The notes under the pieces: model-generated
What the model saw: only the letters and a program-made list of their open reading frames with translations
What the model was told of the DNA's origin: nothing
Database searches by the model: none
Shown: positions 29,372-37,532 of the stretch, piece by piece
How positions within the stretch are numbered: the first letter of the stretch is position 1
Layout: each line of letters starts with the position of its first letter
Source of the DNA: Verrucomicrobiia bacterium
Lineage (GTDB): Bacteria; Verrucomicrobiota; Verrucomicrobiia; Opitutales; Cerasicoccaceae
Length of the DNA stretch: 64,000 nucleotides
Reading direction: 5' to 3'
Assembly: GCA_030425485.1 (NCBI GenBank)
Contig: JAUIAM010000013.1
Coordinates: forward strand, 1-64,000
Translations under genes and position numbers: made by a program

Positions 29372-31617
29372 ACCTCACCCTCCTCTTCCGACTCAGGCTT
29401 CTCATCGCTCGTCATGTGAAACTGTTCGATGCCCTCCTGCATGTCGCGCACCGTCCGGCTCAACTGGTCGGTCGCGTTTCGGAAGCCGTCCAGCGAGGCC
29501 GAGGTTTGCATGGCGGCGCTGTTGAGGTTGGCCACGGCCTCGGAAATCTGGGTCGCCCCAACCGCCTGCGAGGACATCCCCTCGCGCACGCTGTCAAAGC
29601 GGGGCGTCAGGTTCTCCACCTGCTGAATAATCGTCTCCATCTGGCCACTTAAGTGGCCGATATTGTCCGTGCTCGTGCGCACGGCTTCGGTAAATTTATC
29701 CATCTCCATGACCCCGGCTGAAACCGAGCTCTGCATCTCCTTCACCATCTGCTCGATGTCCTGCGTGGCCACGGCGGTCTGGTCCGCCAGACGGCGAATT
29801 TCCCGCGCCACCACGGCGAAGCCCATCCCGTACTCACCCGCCTTCTCCGCCTCGATGGCGGCATTGAGCGAAAGCAGGTTGGTCTGGTCGGCCACCTTGG
29901 CAATGGTCGTGACCACGGCATTGATGTTCTGCGCCCGCTCGGCGATGACGGATAGCTTGCCGGTGATCGACTGCGTGGCTTCGTCGAGCTGACCCACGCC
30001 TTCGCGCATGTCCTCGACGTGATTGCGCCCCTCGCCGGCTAACTCCGCCGTACCGCGCGCACTCTCCGACACCTTGTTCATCGTGTTGGAAAGCTCCTGC
30101 GAGGTGCTGGAAATCTCCTTCACCGCAGCCGCAATCTCTGTTGACGACGAGCCAAAGTCCTGCACCGTCCCCTCTTGCAGGCTAGCCGTGCCCTTGATCT
30201 CACTGGCCGCACCGGCCAGGCGCTGGCTCGACTCCTTCACGCGCCCGATCAGGGCATTCAAATTCTGAATCATGGCCAGGATCGCCCGGAACAACTGCCC
30301 GGTTTCGTCCTGCTGGTTCTCCAGATCCATTTTCTTCGTCTCGGACTTCCGGCAACCGATCTCCATCTGCCGCGTGGCATCACCGAGTCGTCCGTTGGCC
30401 ACCAGGTCCGCGATCCGCGTCAGGTAGGTAATTGGCTTGGCAATAATACCACCCAAATAGGTGGCCAGCAGCCCAACCAGGATAAGCGCCACGATAGCAC
30501 CGATAATGGTGCGCTGCAAGATGACGCTGAAGGCGCGCTTCACCTCGAGGTGGGGCAGCTCAAATTCTTCCTCGAAGGCCGTCACCCCGATGACCCAGTC
30601 CCACGGGTGAAAGTAGGTGTAGTGCAGTTGCTTACGGAACACTTTGCCCGCAGCATCACGCCAAAGCACCTGCTCGGAGGCCACCTCACCCGGCTTGAGC
30701 CGGATGGCGCTGCTGCGAATATCCTCCAGGTAGGTATTGCCCTCGACATCACGCATCCGCTTCGCCTCAAAGCTCTCCATACTTCCGTCGGCGTTGAAGA
30801 CGACGATGTCCGAGCGTTTGGTATCCTGCCCGGACATAATCCAGGCAAAGCCCGTGTCCCCCACTTCCACCGCAGACATCGCGCGGCGCAGGCTGTCTAC
30901 CGACTCTCGCTTTACCCCCACGTACAGCATGCCGACGATCTCTCCGGCCTCGTCAAAAATCGGCTCGTAGGCAGACAGATACCAATTGTTTACCACAAAG
31001 GCGTTGCCCCGGTAGGTGTCCCCCTGCAGGACCACGGACAGAACCGGGTTGGGCATGCCATTAGGGTCAATGGCCGGGATGTAGGTGCCGATGGCGCGCT
31101 CACCGCTGCTGGTAGGTACATCGGTGGCCACGCGCAGCATGTCGCCATTCTCGTTAATGCGTTGGAAAATCGTCGCCGTTCCACCCATGATGTCGGACAC
31201 ATGGTCTACCACCGGAGTCCTTGCGGACAGGTTGCGGTTTTGGCCCAGCCAGGTCTCACCCACCAGCATTTCAGGCAGTTCAACCTGCTCTTCCTCTTTG
31301 GTCAGCTGGTTCATCGCCGACCAGGTGACCAACTTCTCGCCCAAGTGCAAGCCACCCATATCCTTGACGCGGTGCGCCGCCATCCGCAGCGAGGCGTCAA
31401 CCTTGTCCTGAAGCAAGCCGTTGGCGTTCTCGCAGAGGTTGTACACGTCACGGACGATCTGGTCCAAATTCTCCGAGACCATCTCGTCGAGCTGCCCTTC
31501 GATGACGCGGCTGCTGTGCTTCTCCTCCAGGAAGATAATGACCGCCAGCACCACAGCCGGCAGCAGTGCCGAAAAAAGTGCCAGACCCGTGACTTTGTGC
31601 CGAAGCTTAACTTTCAT
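29368..31617 (-). CDS. Methyl-accepting chemotaxis protein with a different Cache-like sensor
   Basis: DQTNLLSLNAAIEAEKAGEYGMGFAVVAREIRRLADQTAVAT; periplasmic region unlike the neighbouring MCP. Confidence 0.95.
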   Translation of the reverse strand: MKVKLRHKVTGLALFSALLPAVVLAVIIFLEEKHSSRVIEGQLDEMVSENLDQIVRDVYNLCENANGLLQDKVDASLRMAAHRVKDMGGLHLGEKLVTWSAMNQLTKEEEQVELPEMLVGETWLGQNRNLSARTPVVDHVSDIMGGTATIFQRINENGDMLRVATDVPTSSGERAIGTYIPAIDPNGMPNPVLSVVLQGDTYRGNAFVVNNWYLSAYEPIFDEAGEIVGMLYVGVKRESVDSLRRAMSAVEVGDTGFAWIMSGQDTKRSDIVVFNADGSMESFEAKRMRDVEGNTYLEDIRSSAIRLKPGEVASEQVLWRDAAGKVFRKQLHYTYFHPWDWVIGVTAFEEEFELPHLEVKRAFSVILQRTIIGAIVALILVGLLATYLGGIIAKPITYLTRIADLVANGRLGDATRQMEIGCRKSETKKMDLENQQDETGQLFRAILAMIQNLNALIGRVKESSQRLAGAASEIKGTASLQEGTVQDFGSSSTEIAAAVKEISSTSQELSNTMNKVSESARGTAELAGEGRNHVEDMREGVGQLDEATQSITGKLSVIAERAQNINAVVTTIAKVADQTNLLSLNAAIEAEKAGEYGMGFAVVAREIRRLADQTAVATQDIEQMVKEMQSSVSAGVMEMDKFTEAVRTSTDNIGHLSGQMETIIQQVENLTPRFDSVREGMSSQAVGATQISEAVANLNSAAMQTSASLDGFRNATDQLSRTVRDMQEGIEQFHMTSDEKPESEEEGEV

Positions 31618-31690
31618 CGCAACAGGCAGTTAACTATCCGCACAGAGTGGTCCATGGCAAGCTATGATTGGACACCCGGTGCCCCGTGAA

Positions 31691-31725
31691 AAGAAAAAAG
31701 CGGCACACTCTCGGCGCCGCTTTTC
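31691..31725 (-). terminator. Intrinsic terminator after STAS gene
   Basis: Minus strand: GAAAAGCGGCGCCGAGAGTGTGCCGCTTTTTTCTT. Confidence 0.8.
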
Positions 31726-31746
31726 GAAAAGAATTTCCTCTCGCAA

Positions 31747-32082
31747 TCAGGAAAGGGCCTGTACGGCCTCTTCGCGTGTTGCGTAGATCGGAAAAATGCT
31801 GGTGAAACCGGAGATTTCGAACACCTGCTTCACGTTCGGGTTCAAGGTTGCCAGGGCGATCGAACCGTCCAGCTTCTTGAACTGCTTGGCTGCGGCCAGC
31901 AACACACGCAGACCCGCACTGCTGATGTAGTCCAGCTCGCGGCAGTCTACCAGTACCTTGGCTTCGCCAGCGTCAACCAGCGCAGTCAGCTTTTCGCCCA
32001 GCGCGCCAGAGGTGGCAGCGTCGAGACGACCCTGCAGGCTGACGATGTTAATAGAGTCTTGTTTTTCCAGAGTGATTTCCAC
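31747..32082 (-). CDS. STAS-domain anti-anti-sigma factor-like protein
   Basis: LVDCRELDYISSAGLRVLLAAAKQFKKLDGSIALATLNPNVKQVFEISGF. Confidence 0.92.
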   Translation of the reverse strand: MEITLEKQDSINIVSLQGRLDAATSGALGEKLTALVDAGEAKVLVDCRELDYISSAGLRVLLAAAKQFKKLDGSIALATLNPNVKQVFEISGFTSIFPIYATREEAVQALS

Positions 32083-32193
32083 AGTGCGGAGTAATTTGAG
32101 GGTTAAATGGTTAATCCTGTAGGACTACGCCAGATAAAGACGCCTCAGGCGAACGGTTTCAAGGTTTTTTTGGCAACATACATCACGCGCTGA

Positions 32194-32213
32194 CTAGGCT
32201 GTGTATGCAAACC
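32194..32213. repeat. CTAG + GCTGTGTATGCAAACC element end (family C)
   Basis: Exact 20-mer shared with 1328..1347. Confidence 0.6.
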
Positions 32214-32232
32214 TCGAAACGAGGAGACCAAT

Positions 32233-32323
32233 GGGATTTTTCAGGCCGTAATCCCAGACGCGATGCGGTAGCATCGAAAGCGCAGGCTATGCCTGCTGCG
32301 GGGGTTGGGGGTGCATAGCCCCC
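32233..32323. repeat. Four-hairpin chain related to 167..257
   Basis: GGGATT..AATCCC; GATGCGGTAGCATC; GCAGGCTATGCCTGC; GGGGGTGCATAGCCCCC. Confidence 0.75.
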
Positions 32324-32356
32324 AAAATCTATAGCAAGCATTTCGGTAACAGGCCC

Positions 32357-33760
32357 TCAGTACGCCGTCTCGGGCGGGTCGAAGACGATGCGCGCTGTCT
32401 TGAACATGATCTCAAAGTCCATCCACAGCGACCACTCGTTGATGTACTCCAGGTCGTAGTGGACGCGCTTGCGCAGCAGGTCCACGTCGGTGATCTCCCC
32501 CCGAAAGCCCTTGCACTGAGCCAACCCGGTCAAGCCCGGCTTCACGAAGTGGCGCTGCGGGTAGATCCGCACGTCGCGGCTGAAAATCTTGTCGTGCTCG
32601 GGCAGGTGCGGACGCGGCCCCACCACGCTCATCTCCCCCTTGAGCACGTTGAGAAACTGCGGCACCTCATCCAGACTGGTTTTGCGCAGGAAGGCCCCGA
32701 AGGGGTAAATACGCGGGTCGCCCTTGCTCGCCTGCCGGGCTTCGTCGTTCACCTTGCGCACGTGCATGGTGCGGAATTTATACAGCACGAACTCCCGGCG
32801 GTTGTAGCCCCGGCGTATCTGCTTGTAAAAAATCGGTCCCGGTGATTGCTTGCGCTGGCAAAGCCAAACCACCAGCAACAACACCGGCATGATAAACACC
32901 ACCACCGGCAGGGCAATGGCCAGATCGAACACACGCTTCATGGCGCGGTTGAGCGGGCTTTCCAGCGGCTCTTCCCGCAGGGTAAAGAAGGTGTGCGGCC
33001 CGTCCTTTACGCTGATCAACGGATAGTCAAAATACTCCGCCCAGGGGTTGAAAATCAGGATCTGGCAGCCCTCCTCCTCCGCCGCATCGAGGATCTCCTT
33101 CACCCATTCCTTCGAGTGGCGCGTCTCCAGCAGGATGATCTGGTTTACCTCCTTGGCCTGGATCGTCTCGCGCAGCCGGGAGACATCCCCCAGCACCGGG
33201 ATATCGATCGGCTGCGGGTTCTTCTCCTCGTAATTCAGCAAGCCGATGATGTTTAAGCCGATAGCCTGCTTGCTCCGCAGCCAGTCGCTGATGCTCCCAC
33301 AGGTCTTCGTTGTCCCCACCACCAGACAGGCCCGGGTATTCTTCCCCTTCAACACGTAGCCGGACAGCATACCCGGCAGGAACATGTTGAGCAAAAACAA
33401 CGCTGCGTACACGCAAACCAGGTACGTACCGATAAACACACGCGAGATCGCCTTGTCCTTTGTGGCAAAGATGATCGTGAACAGGATCAGCACCAGCACG
33501 AAAGTCTGGAGGTTTGTGACCTGAAACACCCGCGCGCGGTCGCGCACACTCACGCTCGGCCCCAGAATCGGGTAAAAATTAAAGAAAATCGCGCACGAGG
33601 CCAACACCCCCATCAGGTAAAGCGGAAAGTTAATCAGCTCGAACTCCAAACGCCCGAACCTCACCCCAATAACGGCCAGTGTAAAGAATAGCAGTGGCAA
33701 CGTCACAATAATGACGCACCCGTGCAGCGCTAGCAGGCCCTTATATCGACTATCGAGCAT
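32357..33760 (-). CDS. Polyprenyl glycosylphosphotransferase (initiating sugar transferase)
   Basis: N-terminal TMs; [16 protein letters not shown] ... [33 protein letters not shown]. Confidence 0.95.
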   Translation of the reverse strand: MLDSRYKGLLALHGCVIIVTLPLLFFTLAVIGVRFGRLEFELINFPLYLMGVLASCAIFFNFYPILGPSVSVRDRARVFQVTNLQTFVLVLILFTIIFATKDKAISRVFIGTYLVCVYAALFLLNMFLPGMLSGYVLKGKNTRACLVVGTTKTCGSISDWLRSKQAIGLNIIGLLNYEEKNPQPIDIPVLGDVSRLRETIQAKEVNQIILLETRHSKEWVKEILDAAEEEGCQILIFNPWAEYFDYPLISVKDGPHTFFTLREEPLESPLNRAMKRVFDLAIALPVVVFIMPVLLLVVWLCQRKQSPGPIFYKQIRRGYNRREFVLYKFRTMHVRKVNDEARQASKGDPRIYPFGAFLRKTSLDEVPQFLNVLKGEMSVVGPRPHLPEHDKIFSRDVRIYPQRHFVKPGLTGLAQCKGFRGEITDVDLLRKRVHYDLEYINEWSLWMDFEIMFKTARIVFDPPETAY

Positions 33761-34000
33761 ATAATCCCCTCACCTCATCGGTAAAACAGCCGTAAAATTG
33801 AGGATAAACCTTCAGCAATTTTAAAGATAGTTAAACGATCAGGATTAAGCATGAAGGGATTCCCTGGTTTGACAAGACTTAGAACTAAGCGCTGTCTTGC
33901 GCCATGCTTATAGTCTATTTATAATAACGTTAGCCTGACATTTTCATTTTATTTTGAAATAAGTTAAGCATAGGTGTAAATTACCGATAACGACATCACT

Positions 34001-34492
34001 ATGGCCTCAACGGCACAGCCCACGACTCTGACGGATATCGAGCGCGAAGTCATCGCGTTCTTCGTTGGTGCTGTCCAGGCTCTCGGCCTGCCCAAGTCGC
34101 TCGGCGAAATCTACGGGCTCCTCTACATCTCCCCCGAGCCCCTCTCGATGGACGAGATAATGACCCGCCTACAGATCAGCCTCGGCTCGGCCAGTCAGGG
34201 CTTAAAACAACTTCGTTCTTTCAATGCGGTGCGTACCGCCTATAAACCGGGTCAACGTCGTGACTACTACGAAGCTGAAACCGAAATGCGCAAGCTGCTG
34301 GGAAATTTCCTGCGCGAGCAGATGCGTCCCCACCTCGAAGCGGGCAAAGAGCGCCTCGACCACCTGGAGGAACTCATGAGCGCAAGCCCGGACATCGCAC
34401 CGACACAGCGTCAACGCATCCAGAAGCTCCAAAGCTGGAACCAGCACGCAGATCGGCTCCTGCCAATGCTCAACCTCTTCCTGCGCTCATGA
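34001..34492 (+). CDS. GbsR/MarR-like transcriptional regulator
   Basis: GLPKSLGEIYGLLYISPEPLSMDEIMTRLQISLGSASQGLKQLRSFNAV. Confidence 0.82.
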   Translation: MASTAQPTTLTDIEREVIAFFVGAVQALGLPKSLGEIYGLLYISPEPLSMDEIMTRLQISLGSASQGLKQLRSFNAVRTAYKPGQRRDYYEAETEMRKLLGNFLREQMRPHLEAGKERLDHLEELMSASPDIAPTQRQRIQKLQSWNQHADRLLPMLNLFLRS

Positions 34493-35040
34493 CTTTCCCC
34501 GACAAACCCGGTTGGTACTGTCTCAAAACCCAGCCCAAGCGCGAGCGCATCGCCGCGGTCAGCCTGAACGACATCGACGGCGTCCGGGCCCTCTACCCGC
34601 AGGTCCGCTACGAGCGCCAATCCAGCAAGGGCAAGCGACACATCCTCGAGCCCATGTTTCCCAACTACCTCTTTGCCCGCTTCACGCCCCAGGAGCACAT
34701 ACGGGCCGTAGGCTACGCCCGCGGCGTCGCCTACGTGGTCAAGCACGGCAACACGCTCATGCCCGTCCACGATGCCGTCATCGCCGAGATCGCCTCCCTG
34801 GCCAAGGACAACATCCTCGACCTGCCCCTCGTCCCCCTCCAGACCGGGGACAATATCCGCATCATCGCGGGTATCTTCGAGGGCAGCACAGCCGACGTCG
34901 TCCGGCTCATCCCGGGCAGCGAGCGCGTAAAGCTCCTGCTCGAGCTCCTTGGCCGCGTAAGCGAAGTCGAACTTTCTCTGGATCAGGTGGAACGCCATTA
35001 CCGCCACCCCCTGCAGTCCTCCAAAAAAGAAGGTGCCTGA
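34489..35040 (+). CDS. RfaH-like / specialized NusG paralog
   Basis: GWYCLKTQPKRERIAAVSLNDI...EPMFPNYLFARF...VPLQTGDNIRIIAGIFEG KOW-like; ATGA overlap with regulator. Confidence 0.88.
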   Translation: MTFPDKPGWYCLKTQPKRERIAAVSLNDIDGVRALYPQVRYERQSSKGKRHILEPMFPNYLFARFTPQEHIRAVGYARGVAYVVKHGNTLMPVHDAVIAEIASLAKDNILDLPLVPLQTGDNIRIIAGIFEGSTADVVRLIPGSERVKLLLELLGRVSEVELSLDQVERHYRHPLQSSKKEGA

Positions 35041-35106
35041 CCTTCAACCCCCAACCTGTGCCCTGCACACCCCCACGATTGGCTTTGCTCCCCGCATCCG
35101 GCCAAG

Positions 35107-35118
35107 GGCGGCAGCGTG
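35107..35118 (+). promoter_or_regulatory. Candidate ops-like pause/recruitment element
   Basis: GGCGGCAGCGTG vs E. coli ops GGCGGTAGCGTG (11/12). Confidence 0.45.
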
Positions 35119-35131
35119 GGAAATTTTTACA

Positions 35132-35299
35132 TTTGTAGATTCAGAAGTTTGTAGATTCACAAATTAGCAACTTGAAATGACGTTGCTATACTCATTGAGC
35201 GTTCCCAGATCATCGCACCGATTCAAGTTACACATTTACAAATTTCTAAATCTAAAATCTTACGAATCTACAAATTCAACGAATTTAAAAATTTATAAA
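35132..35299. repeat. AT-rich structured leader with direct and inverted repeats
   Basis: TTTGTAGATTC at 35132 and 35148, inverted GAATCTACAAA at 35264; TAGCAAC/GTTGCTA hairpin 35165-35188; AAATTTATAAA at 35289. Confidence 0.7.
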
Positions 35300-35307
35300 C
35301 CTGCCTT

Positions 35308-36162
35308 GTGAATCCGCACCGCCACACCACCGTTATCCAGCCTGCCCAGAACTGGCTGGCCATTAACTGGCGCGAACTCTGGGAGTACCGCGATTTGCTC
35401 TTACTGCTGGTGCGCCGCGATTTCGTTGCCCGCTACAAGCAGAGCGTTCTCGGCCCGGCCTGGTTTGTCCTCCAGCCGCTCATCATGACGGTGTTTTTCA
35501 CCTTCATCTTCGGGCGCGTGGCTAACATCCCCTCCGACGGCAATGTCCCCCACTCCCTCATGTACCTATGCGGCCTGCTGGGTTGGAACTACTTCGCCCA
35601 AATCCTCCAGGGCTCCAGCACCACCTTTACTTCCAACGCCAACATCTTTCAGAAAATCTACTTCCCTCGGCTGGTCATGCCGCTGTCGGTCAGCATTTCG
35701 GCCCTCTTTACCTTCGCCATCCAGCTCGGGCTTTTCTTCGTCGTTTTTGCCTACTTTAAACTCTTCAGCAACGCAGGCAGCACCTTCTCACTGGGCTGGC
35801 AACTAGCCCTCGTGCCACTGCTCATTGCCCACTCAGCCATCCTCGCCCTCGGCGTCGGCATGTGGATGAGCGCGATCACGGCCAAGTACCGCGACCTCAC
35901 CCACCTCAATCAGTTCATCATCCAGATCTGGCTCTACCTCACGATTATTATCCCCGTCTCAAGCGTGCCCGCCGCCTACCAGACCCTCTTCCAGCTTAAC
36001 CCCATGGTGCCCGTGATCGAGCTCTACCGCCTCGCCTTCCTCGGCCACGGCGAATTTGACCCCACCCTCTACGGCTTCTCGCTCGCCCTTAGCCTGCTCC
36101 TGTTAATCACCGGCATGCTCTTCTTCCAGCGCACCAGCCGCACCTTCGCCGACACCGTCTAG
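35308..36162 (+). CDS. ABC-2 type polysaccharide export permease, GTG start
   Basis: LLLLVRRDFVARYKQSVLGPAWFVLQPLIMTVFFTFIFGRVANIPSDG. Confidence 0.94.
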   Translation: MNPHRHTTVIQPAQNWLAINWRELWEYRDLLLLLVRRDFVARYKQSVLGPAWFVLQPLIMTVFFTFIFGRVANIPSDGNVPHSLMYLCGLLGWNYFAQILQGSSTTFTSNANIFQKIYFPRLVMPLSVSISALFTFAIQLGLFFVVFAYFKLFSNAGSTFSLGWQLALVPLLIAHSAILALGVGMWMSAITAKYRDLTHLNQFIIQIWLYLTIIIPVSSVPAAYQTLFQLNPMVPVIELYRLAFLGHGEFDPTLYGFSLALSLLLLITGMLFFQRTSRTFADTV

Positions 36163-36224
36163 GTCGATAAATTTATAAATTAAGAATTCCAAATTTATAA
36201 ATCCTCAACCTCCCATCTATCGCC

Positions 36225-37532
36225 ATGTCCCGACCCATTCTCGAAGTTGACAAGCTCTCCAAGCTCTACCGCCTGGGCACGGTAGGCGCGGGCTCACTGC
36301 GGGAGTCACTGGAGCAGTGGTGGCGACAGAAAGCGGGCAAAGACGCAGGCGACGACTGGATCGAGCGCGCCAAGGTCCCACCCGATCGCGCCGGGCCCCG
36401 CCCGAATACCGTCTGGGCGCTCAAGGAGGCTTCCTTCACCGTAAACGAGGGCGAGACGCTCGGCATCATTGGCCGCAACGGCGCGGGCAAGTCCACCCTC
36501 CTCAAGCTCCTTTCGCGTATCACCGAGCCCACCTCCGGCAAGGCCACCATCCACGGCGTGGTCTCCTCCCTGCTCGAAGTCGGCACCGGCTTTCACCCCG
36601 AGCTCACGGGCCGTGAAAATATCTTTCTCAATGGCACCATCCTCGGCATGAAGCGACGCGAAATCAGCAGCAAGCTCGACGCCATTATCGAGTTTTCCGA
36701 GATCGGTGCCTTCATCGACACCCCCGTAAAACGCTACTCCAGCGGCATGACCGTCCGCCTGGCCTTTGCCGTGGCCGCCCACCTTGAGCCAGACGTCCTC
36801 ATCGTGGACGAGGTGCTCGCCGTTGGCGACGCCGCTTACCAGAAAAAGTGCATCGACAAGATGCGCGAAATCTCCCGTCAGGGCCGCACCGTGCTCTTTG
36901 TCAGCCACCAGCTTTCTACCCTGGCCAACCTCTGTGACCGTGCCATCCTCCTGCGCGACGGCCAGCTCAAGGCAGACGGCCCCTCCCGCGAGGTCATCAA
37001 CCAGTACCTCAACATCGGGGCCGACCACTCCGGCAGAACCGTCTGGGAAGACCGCGACAGCGCCCCCGGGGATGACATCGCTCGCCTGCGCAGCGTCACC
37101 GTTACCTGCGACGGTCTCCCCACCGACAATGTCGAGATCGACCGCGAAGTCGTCGTCGAAATCGAGTACTGGTGCCTCAAGGCCGGCGCCCGGCTCAACG
37201 TCGCCTTTATCCTGCTGGATAGTATCGGCACTCACATTTTTTCCTCTCCCAACCTCCCCTCTGCCCGCCTCGGTGATGACCAGTGGGGCTACGAGCCGCA
37301 CCCCGTCGGCCTCTACAAAAGCCGCATCACCCTCCCGGCCAACTTCCTCAGCGACGGCATGTACCTCGCTCACATTGGCCTCCAGACCGACGCCTCGCAC
37401 CTCAACGCCTGGGCTGCCAACGCCGTCAGCTTCATGGTCCATGACACCGGGGCCATGCGGGTCGAGTACCACAACAACTGGCTCGGACTCCTGCGCCCGA
37501 AGTTCAACTGGTCCACAGATAAACTCGACTAA
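36225..37532 (+). CDS. Polysaccharide ABC transporter ATP-binding protein with Wzt-like C-terminal domain
   Basis: GIIGRNGAGKSTLLKLLSRITEPTSGKATIHG ... KRYSSGMTVRLAFAVAAHLEPDVLIVDEVLAVGD. Confidence 0.95.
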   Translation: MSRPILEVDKLSKLYRLGTVGAGSLRESLEQWWRQKAGKDAGDDWIERAKVPPDRAGPRPNTVWALKEASFTVNEGETLGIIGRNGAGKSTLLKLLSRITEPTSGKATIHGVVSSLLEVGTGFHPELTGRENIFLNGTILGMKRREISSKLDAIIEFSEIGAFIDTPVKRYSSGMTVRLAFAVAAHLEPDVLIVDEVLAVGDAAYQKKCIDKMREISRQGRTVLFVSHQLSTLANLCDRAILLRDGQLKADGPSREVINQYLNIGADHSGRTVWEDRDSAPGDDIARLRSVTVTCDGLPTDNVEIDREVVVEIEYWCLKAGARLNVAFILLDSIGTHIFSSPNLPSARLGDDQWGYEPHPVGLYKSRITLPANFLSDGMYLAHIGLQTDASHLNAWAANAVSFMVHDTGAMRVEYHNNWLGLLRPKFNWSTDKLD

